A stretch of 64,000 nt of DNA, taken from positions 22,533 through 86,532 of the forward strand of contig WGLW01000024.1 in NCBI GenBank assembly GCA_016125405.1, written 5' to 3'. The translations under genes and the position numbers were made by a program. Each line of letters begins with the position of its first letter. Position 1 is the stretch's first letter. Below are positions 8,691 through 16,902 of this stretch, in pieces. Origin of the DNA: Alphaproteobacteria bacterium. GTDB lineage: Bacteria; Pseudomonadota; Alphaproteobacteria; Caulobacterales; Hyphomonadaceae. The notes beneath the pieces are model-generated. The model had not been told where the DNA came from, searched no databases, and was given only the letters and a program-made list of their open reading frames with translations.

Positions 8691-9911
8691 TTATTCGGCT
8701 GCGACTGCAACGCTGACGGGCGCCCGCTCGGCCGGCCTGAACAGCACGGCAAGCAACAGGATGGCGAAGACCGCCATGCCGGCCGGAACCAGGAACAGCG
8801 TGCGATAGTCGACGGCGTGCGTCACGGGGTTTGTCCAGCGGGCGATCAGGGCCGGAAAGAGAAAGCTGGCGCCGACATTGCCGATGCCAAGGATCAGAAG
8901 GTTGAACAGCCCCTGCGCGCTCGATCGCACGTCCTTCGGGAACGCCGCGTCAACAAAGATGTACACCGTCGCGAAGAAGAACGCATAGCAGATGCCATGC
9001 AGAAGCTGCACGGCGATGATTGTCGGAATGCTGTCGGCAAAGAACGCGAAGACAAGAAACCGCGCGCCGTGGCCGAGAATGCCGATGATCATCGTGGTCT
9101 TCCATCCGAGCCGGACAAGAACGCTGCCCAGTATGAACATCGTCACGATCTCGGCCGCCTGCCCGATGCTCAGCACAATCATCGAGAGATTTCCTGCAAT
9201 GCCCACGCGGTTGGTGAGAAATGCATCGGCCATGACGAAATAGCCGTTGTGAATGACACTATCGATGAACGTGACGAGAAAGAGCACGCCGATGGACGGA
9301 ATGCCCAGCAACTTGATCGCCTCGCGCCACGCCAGCGGATCCACACCGGCCGCGTCCTTCTTCGGCGGCGTATGGGGCAGGGTCAGGCTGTAGGCGGCAA
9401 GAGCAAATGACACGATGGCGGCGACGACGAAGATCAGACGCACCTGCTCCGGTCCGGCGTGCGCGCTGAGCAGGAAGATGAAAGGCCAGCTAACGAGGAT
9501 CCAGCCGACGGTGCCGCCCATCCGGATCGTTCCAAAATGCTTGGCAGGATCGCTCAAGCTGGCAAATGCAACGGCGTTGGCGACAGACATCGACGGGACG
9601 TAAACAAGGCTGAAGACGAGATAGGCCGCGAAGAAGGGCCAGAAGTCCGTCAGAAAAGCGCATGCCAGCAGCGCGATCCCGCCGATGACATTGCTGACGG
9701 CCAGGAAGCGTTCCGCCGAGAAATTGCGATCAGCGAACTGGTTGGAGAAGAAGATGCCCAGGATCGCTGCGATGCCCCAGGCGCTGCCAACCAGCGATTG
9801 CTGCCAGGGCTCGAAACCCAGCTGGCCCATGTAGGGAAAGAGCTTTGGCGCCCAGGCGCCCCAGATCGCGAGCTGGAGCATCATCATCAAGAAGAGACGA
9901 ACTCGAATCAC
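8691..9911 (-). CDS. MFS transporter, nucleoside:H+ symporter (NHS)-like family
   Basis: An inner-membrane protein of 406 residues with about 12 hydrophobic segments. The start (MLQLAIWGAWAPKLFPYM) and ADRNFSAERFLAV resemble NupG/XapB-like nucleoside:proton symporters. Bacterial relatives of this group are often found in sugar clusters, and here it heads the operon with the isomerases, the Gfo/Idh/MocA enzyme and the DUF1080 lipoprotein. It most likely imports the sugar or keto sugar released in the periplasm (inference from context). The gene is divergent from the DUF1080 gene at 10041, with 129 bases between the starts, which must hold the operon promoter. Confidence 0.88.
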   Translation of the reverse strand: MIRVRLFLMMMLQLAIWGAWAPKLFPYMGQLGFEPWQQSLVGSAWGIAAILGIFFSNQFADRNFSAERFLAVSNVIGGIALLACAFLTDFWPFFAAYLVFSLVYVPSMSVANAVAFASLSDPAKHFGTIRMGGTVGWILVSWPFIFLLSAHAGPEQVRLIFVVAAIVSFALAAYSLTLPHTPPKKDAAGVDPLAWREAIKLLGIPSIGVLFLVTFIDSVIHNGYFVMADAFLTNRVGIAGNLSMIVLSIGQAAEIVTMFILGSVLVRLGWKTTMIIGILGHGARFLVFAFFADSIPTIIAVQLLHGICYAFFFATVYIFVDAAFPKDVRSSAQGLFNLLILGIGNVGASFLFPALIARWTNPVTHAVDYRTLFLVPAGMAVFAILLLAVLFRPAERAPVSVAVAAE

Positions 9912-10040
9912 TTGGCGTCCTCCCCGGGGCCAGGTTCTCTCGCCTTGGCGCCATCACTGTTCTAGGGCTGAATGTGCACCTTCTCGCGCGTCTGTCCACG
10001 GGTGGGCAGTCGGGAGCGAAGAGGATGAGGGGAGGGACGA

Positions 10041-10835
10041 TTGGAGCGGCGTGTTCGTCGAATTGCCGTCGCGATCTTGGGCGTTTTCCTCGCCGGATGC
10101 GCGACAAAAAACGGAAGCGAAGCGGGCTGGCGGCCGTTATTCGACGGCAAGACGCTGACTGGCTGGACGCCGAAGATTCGTGGATACGCTCTCGGAGAAA
10201 ACACGCTCGATACGTTCAAGGCGGAGAATGGTGTGTTGCGGGTGTCGTACGAAAAGTACGACAGGTTCGGCGAACGTTACGGCCACCTCTTTTACAAGGC
10301 GCCCTTCAAGTCGTTCCGGCTGAAACTGGAGTACCGCTTCATTGACGGGACGCCCGCCGATACGCCCGCCTGGGCGCAAGCCAACAACGGTGTGATGATC
10401 TTCGCCCAGGATCCGGCCACGATGGCTATTGGCGACAGCTTTCCTGTCTCGGTGGAGGCGCAGATCCTCGGACCCGCAGAGGGCCAGACCCGCACCAACG
10501 GAAATGTCTGTTCGCCCGGCACCAACATCGTCATGGACGGCAAGCTCGTTACCGAGCATTGCATCAACTCCAAGGTGCCCGCCGCGCCGAACGGCAGCTG
10601 GGTGCGATTTGAAATCGATGCCGCGCCGGATGGATCCGTCACCGAAAAACAGAACGGCGTGACGACGATAACCTGGTCAGACCCACAACTCGACCCGGAA
10701 GGGCGGATGGCCAACTCGAAGCCTCTCGTGGCGGCGGCGGGAGGTAAGTTGGCGCTTGGCGGCGGCTATATCGCCCTGCAAAGCGAAGGCGCACCGATTG
10801 AATTTCGCAACATCGAGATCATGGAGCTTAAGTAG
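10041..10835 (+). CDS. DUF1080 lipoprotein, second copy
   Basis: A 264-residue protein with a short lipoprotein signal ending in FLAGC, then a DUF1080 domain (WRPLFDGKTLTGWTP, ALQSEGAPIEFRNIEIM). It is longer and clearly divergent from the copy at 4683: the part from about residue 100 on (NNGVMIFAQDP, VEAQILGPAEG) matches the larger DUF1080 subgroup. The two copies may act on different keto glycosides or do sequential steps. The TTG start at 10041 is supported by GGAGGG 4 bases upstream and by the signal peptide that follows directly. It stands alone on the + strand and converges on the GMC small-subunit gene with 4 bases between them. Confidence 0.9.
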   Translation: MERRVRRIAVAILGVFLAGCATKNGSEAGWRPLFDGKTLTGWTPKIRGYALGENTLDTFKAENGVLRVSYEKYDRFGERYGHLFYKAPFKSFRLKLEYRFIDGTPADTPAWAQANNGVMIFAQDPATMAIGDSFPVSVEAQILGPAEGQTRTNGNVCSPGTNIVMDGKLVTEHCINSKVPAAPNGSWVRFEIDAAPDGSVTEKQNGVTTITWSDPQLDPEGRMANSKPLVAAAGGKLALGGGYIALQSEGAPIEFRNIEIMELK

Positions 10836-10839
10836 GGCG

Positions 10840-11433
10840 TCAGGTCGCCCACTCGCGCCCGACGTCCGAATAGGGAATATCAGCGCGATATTTTCCGGGA
10901 ACCGCCTCGTATTTCAAAAACTTGCTGGCGCCGATTTCCGATGTGAAAAACCCCAGCGTCGTAAGCTCCTTGCACGTGCGGAAGAAGTGCCTGTCCGCCT
11001 TCGGGTTCTTTGCCATGATCAGGTTCTGGTCGTACGCTTCGCGGTCGTACTCGCGAAGCATGGCCACTTGCTGGTCGGTTGAAAGCGATGCGAACGACGC
11101 CCCATGGACCTGCTTCGCATCTCTTGCCACGCGTGCGAGCGCAGCGCGAAAGGCGTTGCGTTCTTGCTGCTGGTAGTAGTCCGCCATCATGCGATCGATA
11201 AATGCCGGAACGCCGGCATCAATCGCGCCGGGTGAATCCGTCCGCGGAATGATCTGCTCCGAGATCGCGGCCACATCGTCATATTCGGCGGGGGTGAGGA
11301 ACTTGTGAGACGCCCCCGTCGCTGGCGCGGGAACGGCTGTGCACCCTTCCAGAACCCCAAGCATCGCGCTGGATGCGACCGAGCCTCCAAGCAGAAGGCC
11401 CGCACGGTGGATGAGTTCGCGTCTGTCGATCAT
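10840..11433 (-). CDS. Gluconate 2-dehydrogenase subunit 3 family protein, second copy
   Basis: A 197-residue small subunit for the GMC protein encoded just upstream. The N-terminus DRRELIHRAGLLLGG is a twin-arginine signal; EGC at its end may be a lipobox. The mature part has FLTPAEYDDVAAISEQIIPRTDSPGA and GVPAFIDRMMADYY, the family signature. ATG 11433 starts one base after the GMC stop and has GGGGAGA 7 bases upstream inside the GMC gene. In this copy the large-subunit gene comes first, as in the 2159-4671 pair. The family role is to export the large subunit and help pass electrons to the membrane. Confidence 0.9.
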   Translation of the reverse strand: MIDRRELIHRAGLLLGGSVASSAMLGVLEGCTAVPAPATGASHKFLTPAEYDDVAAISEQIIPRTDSPGAIDAGVPAFIDRMMADYYQQQERNAFRAALARVARDAKQVHGASFASLSTDQQVAMLREYDREAYDQNLIMAKNPKADRHFFRTCKELTTLGFFTSEIGASKFLKYEAVPGKYRADIPYSDVGREWAT

Positions 11434-11434
11434 G

Positions 11435-13168
11435 TCAGATCTCCCCGCGCTTGAGCGATTCAACCGCATGTCCGCAGGCTCGCGCCGTCAGCGCCATGTA
11501 GGTCAAAGACGGGTTTACACATGCCGCAGACGTCATGCAGGCGCCGTCAGTGACGTAGACGTTGGTGCAGGCGTGAACCTGGTTGTGTGCGTTGAGCACC
11601 GATGTTTTCGGGTCGCGCCCCATGCGCGCCGCCCCCATTTCATGAATGCCCAACCCGGGACCGTAGGGCCGGTCGTAGCCCTGGACATTCTTGAACCCAG
11701 CGGCCTCCATCATTTCCATGGCCGCCGACTGCATGTCCTTCCGCATATTCAGCTCGTTCTCCCGGATGCGGACGTCCATGGTAAGGGTTGGCAATCCGTT
11801 GATGTCCCTGACCTTGGAATTCAGGAAGATCCGGTTGTCCTCATACGGAAGCGTTTCGCCAAAGGCCGTTATGCCCATCGTCCATGGCCCCGGATCTTTG
11901 AGCGCATCCTTCATTTCAGCGCCAAAACCAATCTCGGCCACAAGGCGCTGCCAGCCTTCACGGCTGGCGCCGCCCTGATAGCCATAGCCGCGTATGAAGT
12001 CCTTTTGCTTCGTGGCGTTGTCGCCAAGGTTCCGGAAGCGCGGGATATAGATCCCGTTGGGGCGGCGCCCGGCATAGTAGCGATCCTCGTAACCGTCGAC
12101 GTCGGCCTGCGCGCCGACCAGGAAATGATGATCCATGATGTTGCGGCCGACCTGGTCGCTATCGTTTCCGAAGCCCGTCGGAAAGCGATCGCTCGTCGAA
12201 TGCAGCATGATCCACGCGGTATTCAGCGTTGAGGCGCAAAGGAAGATGACCTTGGCGTAGTACTCGGTTTCCTTGCCCGTTTGCGCATCGCGCACGCGCA
12301 CGCCCGAGGCCTTGTTGGCTTTGGGGTCGTGGAGCACGGCGACCACGATGGAGTCCGGCTGCAGCGTCATGTTGCCGGTGCGTTCGGCGGCGATCAGCGT
12401 TCCCCCGTTGGAGCTGAAATATCCGCCGAACGAGCAGCCGCGCATGCAGAGGTTTCGGTTCTGGCAATTGGTGCGCCCCAACGCCTTTTGCGTATCGGTG
12501 GGCTGGGTCAGGTGTGCAGCTCGTCCGATTGTAATCCGTCGCTCGGGAAACCGGTCCTCGACCTGGGACTTGAACGATTTCTCGACAACGTTCATTTCCA
12601 TCGGCGGTTGGAAATGTCCGTCCGGAAGTTGCGGCAGGTTTTCTTTCTGGCCGCTGACGCCGATCCATTCTTCGACATAGTCGTACCAGGGCGCGATGTC
12701 GTCATACCGGATCGGCCAGTCGACGCCGACGCCTTCGCGCGCATTGGCAGTGAAATCGAGATCGCTGTGCCGGTAGCTTTGACGACCCCAGGTCAGTGAT
12801 CGTCCGCCAACCTGATAGCCGCGTATCCAGTCGTATCGGCTCACTTCCGTGTAGGGATGCTCGTCGTCTTTGACGAACCAGTGAACCCAGGCTTCGTTGA
12901 CTGTGTAGTTGGTCCGGTTTTGTTTGGGGTAGTGCGCTGCGATCTCCGCCGGCGGCAGTTTCCCGCCCGGGTATTTGAAGTCCCAGGGCGCATAGCCGAA
13001 CGTCTTGTAGTCCTTGATGTGTTCGACCTTGCGTCCCCGCTCCAGGACGAGCGTCTTCAGGCCCTTTTCGGAAAGCTCCTTGGCTGCCCAGCCGCCGCTG
13101 ATGCCGCTGCCGACGACGATCGCGTCAAAGGTTCGTTCGCTTCGCGATCCAGCGCCCGGATTGCTCAT
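11435..13168 (-). CDS. GMC-family FAD sugar dehydrogenase, large subunit, second copy
   Basis: A 577-residue flavoprotein with VGSGISGGWAAKEL for FAD near the start and GLGIHEMGAARMG plus NPSLTYMAL at the end. A C-x5-C-x3-C cluster (TNCQNRNLCMRGCS, near residue 235) matches the predicted [3Fe-4S] site seen in the 2159 protein. The catalytic-region spacing matches, but overall the two proteins are diverged, so they probably serve different sugars rather than being a recent duplication. It is exported by its partner (10840-11433) without having its own signal. It is divergent from the PQQ dehydrogenase gene; 240 bases lie between the starts and hold a palindrome shared with the first GMC gene. 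Confidence 0.93.
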   Translation of the reverse strand: MSNPGAGSRSERTFDAIVVGSGISGGWAAKELSEKGLKTLVLERGRKVEHIKDYKTFGYAPWDFKYPGGKLPPAEIAAHYPKQNRTNYTVNEAWVHWFVKDDEHPYTEVSRYDWIRGYQVGGRSLTWGRQSYRHSDLDFTANAREGVGVDWPIRYDDIAPWYDYVEEWIGVSGQKENLPQLPDGHFQPPMEMNVVEKSFKSQVEDRFPERRITIGRAAHLTQPTDTQKALGRTNCQNRNLCMRGCSFGGYFSSNGGTLIAAERTGNMTLQPDSIVVAVLHDPKANKASGVRVRDAQTGKETEYYAKVIFLCASTLNTAWIMLHSTSDRFPTGFGNDSDQVGRNIMDHHFLVGAQADVDGYEDRYYAGRRPNGIYIPRFRNLGDNATKQKDFIRGYGYQGGASREGWQRLVAEIGFGAEMKDALKDPGPWTMGITAFGETLPYEDNRIFLNSKVRDINGLPTLTMDVRIRENELNMRKDMQSAAMEMMEAAGFKNVQGYDRPYGPGLGIHEMGAARMGRDPKTSVLNAHNQVHACTNVYVTDGACMTSAACVNPSLTYMALTARACGHAVESLKRGEI

Positions 13169-13259
13169 CGGACCTTGCCCCTCTGCAGGCTGCGCGAGCT
13201 GCGCGCGCCGAAGATTGGCGCCGAACTTTTCGATTAGCTAGACGGCCGCAACGCTGGAT

Positions 13260-13273
13260 TTGCGTTGACGCAA
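13260..13273. promoter_or_regulatory. Palindromic candidate operator TTGCGT-TG-ACGCAA
   Basis: A 6+6 inverted repeat with a 2-base centre, in the divergent region between the second GMC dehydrogenase (-) and the PQQ dehydrogenase (+). Thirteen of its first 14 positions, allowing for the last base, are shared with the palindrome at 2119. Another CGCAACG copy lies just to the left, near 13248. It is 92 bases upstream of the GMC start. Confidence 0.45.
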
Positions 13274-13408
13274 CGGTCGCCGAGCCTCTTCGCACGCGAT
13301 GACGTGATCGAACCCGCATTGGCGAGCTCCGATTCGCTGGGTAACGTCGCCCCACACAACACGCCGCCCGGCATTGGATCAGGGCGGCACAGGGGAGAGT
13401 CGTCCACA

Positions 13409-15742
13409 ATGTCTAGGAAACTGGCCGCCGGGGTCGCGCTGGCCCTCGCCGCAACGCTGGGACTCGCCTGGGCCTGCACCAGCAGCCCGGCGGAGCAGAC
13501 CGCGGCAAAAACGTCCGGAAAGAAGATCGAAAAGGGCAAGGAAGCCCTTTACCGGGGCGAGTGGCCGTACTGGGGCGGCGACCCGCAATCGACCCGTTAC
13601 ACGCCGCTCACCCAGATCAACAAGTCCAACCTCGACAAGCTCGAAATCGCGTGGCGCTGGACCGCTGATGGCTCGGGCGACAGCTCCGCCGCCAACTACA
13701 AGGCCACCCCGCTCATGGCGGACGGCTTGCTCTATGTTCCGTGGATCGGCAACGGCGCCGCAGCGATCGACGCCGCGACCGGCAAGACGGTCTGGACCTT
13801 CCGGCCGCCGCCGCTCGCTCATGGCCGCAGCTCGTCGCTCTCCAGCCGCTCGCTGAGTTACTGGACAGACGGAACAGCGCGCCGCCTGTTCCACAACACG
13901 CTGGACGGCCGCCTGCTGTCGATTGACGCGCGCACCGGTAAGCTGGACACGGCGTTCGGCAAGAACGGCTGGATCGACCTCCGCGATGGAGCCACCGAAG
14001 GCGGAGACGTCGCCTCCGTCTCTCCGGCCCTTGTCGTGGGCGATGTCGTGGTCGCGCAGATCATCCCGGGCGGCAGCCGAAACAAGGAAGCGACACCGGG
14101 CTTCATCCGGGGATACGATGTCCGCACCGGCAAGTTGCTGTGGACCGACAATCCCATCCCGAAGAAAGGCGAACCGGGTTTCGACACCTGGAAGGGCGAC
14201 AGCGCCAGCTACACCGGCCACGCCGGCACCTGGACGATGATGAGCGCCGATCCTGAGCTCGGCTATCTCTACATCCCGCATGAAACGCCCACCAACGAGT
14301 TCTATGGCGGCCAGCGTCTGGGCGATAACCTCTACGGCGAAACGCTCGAATGCATCGATGTAAAGACCGGCAAGAAGATCTGGCACTACCAGACCGTCCA
14401 CCACGGCCTCTGGGACTACGACTTGCCGACTGCGCCGATCCTCCACGATGTCGTCGTCAACGGCAAACGCATCAAGGCGGTGACGCAACTTACCAAGCAG
14501 GGGCTGATCTTCGTCTTCAACCGCGTCACCGGCGAACCGATCTGGCCGATCGAGGAAAAGCCCGTGCCGCAAACCGGCGCCATTCCCGGTGAGCAGCCCT
14601 CCGCAACCCAGCCGTTCCCGACCCGGCCGGCGCCGTATCTCCACCTTGGGTACTTCGAAGATGATCTGGTCGACTTCACGCCTGAACTGCGTGAAGAGGC
14701 CAAGAAGCTTGCGGCGCAATATACCAAAGGCCCACTCTACACGCTGCCAAGTCTGGTGACGCCGACCAACAAGGGAACGTGGATTTTCCCGGGCACGGGA
14801 GGCGGGCCAAACTGGAATGGCGGCGCCGTCGATCCGGAGACGGACATCCTCTACGTGCCGCTTCGGCTGAAGCCGCAGTTTGCCGGCGTTCGCAAGGGCA
14901 ATCCCAAGCAGACCGACATGGACTATTATGGCGGTGGCGGCGGCGCCCCGATCGAGGGGCCGCAAGGGCTTCCAATTCTCAAACCGCCCTATTCGGAACT
15001 TGTCGCTACCGACATGAATAAGGGCGAGCATCTCTGGCGCGTCCCGATCGGCGGCGCGCCGGACTTCGTGCGCAACAATCCGGCGCTGAAGGGCCTGAAT
15101 CTGGACTTCGATCACATGGGCCAGTTTGACGTGCGTCCGTCGCCTCTGCTGACGCCGGACGTGCTGTTCATGGGTGAGGGCGGCAACCTCTCCGGTGGAT
15201 CCGGCGGGCCCATGTTCCGGGCGTATGACAAGAAGACCGGAGGCGTCGTCTGGGAGAAGAAACTGCCCAACATCGTCACCGGCGGACCGATGACGTACAT
15301 GGTCGGCGGCAAGCAGTATATCGCGGTGACAATTTCATCGCGCGGCAAGCCGGCCGAGGTCGTCGCACTCACGCTGGGCGACGGAAAGGACGACGCCAGC
15401 GTGCTCGAAGCGTCGCTTGCGCCCGAGGGCGTGCTCTCCAAGCCGCGCCCGAAGATCGACGCGACGCCTGAAGAGATTGCCATGGGACGCGATGCGTTCG
15501 GCAAGACCTGCGCCTTGTGCCACGGCCCGGCCGGCGAAGGTATCCCGGGCGGAACGGCGCCGCCTCTGACCGATCAGGCCGATGTCGCGAAGATCTCGCG
15601 CGTCGTCACTCAGGGGCAGGGCGAGATGTCGTCGCTGGCGGCGATATTGAAGCCGGAAGAAATCAGCGCGGTGTCCAAGTTTGTGGCGTCCGGTCTCCCG
15701 GCCGAACGCCGGCTTCCCCCGCCGACACGAGGAAACAACTGA
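13409..15742 (+). CDS. PQQ-dependent dehydrogenase with C-terminal cytochrome c (quinohemoprotein)
   Basis: A 777-residue exported protein: signal or lipoprotein signal (LAWAC near residue 20), an eight-bladed PQQ propeller (YWGGDPQSTRYTPLTQIN, then WIFPGTGGGPNWNGGA), and a C-terminal cytochrome c with haem motif CALCH (about residue 701) and a likely Met ligand in GQGEMSSL. The family oxidises sugars or alcohols in the periplasm and passes electrons through its own haem to the respiratory chain. ATG 13409 has AGGGGAGAG upstream; the open frame before it is not coding-like. It is next to the GMC cluster, so aldose oxidation is a fair guess. Its haem domain could also receive electrons from the GMC enzymes, which is speculation. 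Confidence 0.93.
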   Translation: MSRKLAAGVALALAATLGLAWACTSSPAEQTAAKTSGKKIEKGKEALYRGEWPYWGGDPQSTRYTPLTQINKSNLDKLEIAWRWTADGSGDSSAANYKATPLMADGLLYVPWIGNGAAAIDAATGKTVWTFRPPPLAHGRSSSLSSRSLSYWTDGTARRLFHNTLDGRLLSIDARTGKLDTAFGKNGWIDLRDGATEGGDVASVSPALVVGDVVVAQIIPGGSRNKEATPGFIRGYDVRTGKLLWTDNPIPKKGEPGFDTWKGDSASYTGHAGTWTMMSADPELGYLYIPHETPTNEFYGGQRLGDNLYGETLECIDVKTGKKIWHYQTVHHGLWDYDLPTAPILHDVVVNGKRIKAVTQLTKQGLIFVFNRVTGEPIWPIEEKPVPQTGAIPGEQPSATQPFPTRPAPYLHLGYFEDDLVDFTPELREEAKKLAAQYTKGPLYTLPSLVTPTNKGTWIFPGTGGGPNWNGGAVDPETDILYVPLRLKPQFAGVRKGNPKQTDMDYYGGGGGAPIEGPQGLPILKPPYSELVATDMNKGEHLWRVPIGGAPDFVRNNPALKGLNLDFDHMGQFDVRPSPLLTPDVLFMGEGGNLSGGSGGPMFRAYDKKTGGVVWEKKLPNIVTGGPMTYMVGGKQYIAVTISSRGKPAEVVALTLGDGKDDASVLEASLAPEGVLSKPRPKIDATPEEIAMGRDAFGKTCALCHGPAGEGIPGGTAPPLTDQADVAKISRVVTQGQGEMSSLAAILKPEEISAVSKFVASGLPAERRLPPPTRGNN

Positions 15743-15797
15743 CGCTGGCGGCTTGCCGGAGTGAGGCCGGGCGAACGGGCTCGATCCTTCCCCGCTC

Positions 15798-15817
15798 ATT
15801 CCGGCGAATGCCGGAAT
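15798..15817. repeat. Short inverted repeat ATTCCGGC / GCCGGAAT, likely dispersed intergenic repeat
   Basis: Perfect 8+8 stem with a GAAT loop, in the short gap between the convergent PQQ dehydrogenase and 2-oxoacid oxidoreductase beta genes. The surrounding 'CCCGCTCATTCCGGCGAAT' type of sequence resembles common proteobacterial dispersed repeats. It may also stop transcription from both sides, but no T-run follows. Confidence 0.5.
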
Positions 15818-15843
15818 CCAAAGGCCAGCAGATGGCGTCCGGA

Positions 15844-16899
15844 TCAGCGCAATCCCGCGTTGATTTTTGCCAGCGCCGCGCTCCCCGGCGTTAGCTGGTC
15901 CGTGCCCAGCGCGTTGAGGGGGGTGGCGGTGGTGCCCAGCCGGTCATGTAGATCGGTGGCGTCGGGATCGAGATAGAGAAGGCCTGTCACGACCTCCCCC
16001 TTGGCGTGATGCTCCTGCAGATAGTTCGCGGCCGCTATCCGGTCCGTCGGGTCGTAATCCGCGTGGAGCTTGCGCAGGCGCAGCACCGAGCCGTCATGCT
16101 GCGTCACCTCGCGCACTTCGCCCGGCGCATAGGTCGCTGTGATCGGCGCCCGGCCAAGGATCACGTCGAGCCGGTTCACGGCCTCGTTGTGTTCGCGAAC
16201 ATAATCGAAGCTCTTGGTCGATCCCGCATGATTGTTGAACGCCACGCACGGACTGATGACGTCAATGAATGCGGGACCGTGGTGGGATAGTGCGCCCTTG
16301 ATCAGCGGGACCAGTTGTTCCTTGTCGCCGGAAAAGCTGCGCGCCACATAGGTCGCGCCGAGTTGCAGGGCGAGTGCGACCAGATCGATGCCGGACTCGG
16401 AGTTGACCACGCCCTTTTTCGATTTCGATCCCTTGTCGGATGTCGCCGAGAACTGGCCCTTGGTCAGCCCGTAGACGCCGTTGTTTTCGACGATGTAAGT
16501 CATGTTGACGCCGCGACGGATCGAGTGCGCGAACTGGCCAAGACCGATCGACGCGCTGTCGCCATCGCCGGAGACCCCAAGATAGATAAGGTCGCGGTTG
16601 GCGAGGTTGGCCCCTGTCAGCACGCTGGGCATGCGACCATGCACGCTGTTGAAGCCGTGTCCCTGGCCGAGGAAATAGTCTGGTGTCTTGGATGAGCAGC
16701 CAATCCCCGACATCTTGGCGAGGCGGTGCGGCTGTAGCGCGAGTTCGAAGCTGGCCGAGATGATCGCCGAACTGATTGAATCGTGGCCGCAACCCGCGCA
16801 GAGGGTCGAGACCTTCCCTTCATAGTCGCGACGCGTGAGCCCCAGCGCGTTGGTGGGCAGGGAGGGGTGGTGAAGTTTCGGCTTCAGGATGTAGGTCAC
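15844..16899 (-). CDS. 2-oxoacid:acceptor oxidoreductase, beta subunit (KorB-like, TPP-binding)
   Basis: A 351-residue thiamine-diphosphate subunit. It has the CAGCGHDSI and GIGCSSKTPDYF cysteines for a [4Fe-4S] cluster, the TPP/Mg motif GDGDSASIGLGQF, and NNGVYGLTKGQ. Such enzymes convert a 2-oxoacid (often 2-oxoglutarate or pyruvate) plus CoA into acyl-CoA and CO2, reducing ferredoxin, or run in reverse. It follows the alpha-gamma gene by 3 bases. In aerobes, KorAB can stand in for, or work beside, the 2-oxoglutarate dehydrogenase complex. The preferred 2-oxoacid is not clear from sequence. Confidence 0.92.
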   Translation of the reverse strand: MTYILKPKLHHPSLPTNALGLTRRDYEGKVSTLCAGCGHDSISSAIISASFELALQPHRLAKMSGIGCSSKTPDYFLGQGHGFNSVHGRMPSVLTGANLANRDLIYLGVSGDGDSASIGLGQFAHSIRRGVNMTYIVENNGVYGLTKGQFSATSDKGSKSKKGVVNSESGIDLVALALQLGATYVARSFSGDKEQLVPLIKGALSHHGPAFIDVISPCVAFNNHAGSTKSFDYVREHNEAVNRLDVILGRAPITATYAPGEVREVTQHDGSVLRLRKLHADYDPTDRIAAANYLQEHHAKGEVVTGLLYLDPDATDLHDRLGTTATPLNALGTDQLTPGSAALAKINAGLR

Positions 16900-16902
16900 G
16901 GG

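Noticed and set aside
7476..9410. 644-residue plus-strand open frame
   Set aside because: It lies antisense to the isomerase and MFS genes, which have clear family motifs; its product is Arg/Gly/Ala-rich with no domain. It is a high-GC shadow.
13379..15115. 578-residue minus-strand open frame
   Set aside because: Antisense to the PQQ dehydrogenase, whose propeller and haem motifs are certain. No recognisable features in the antisense product.
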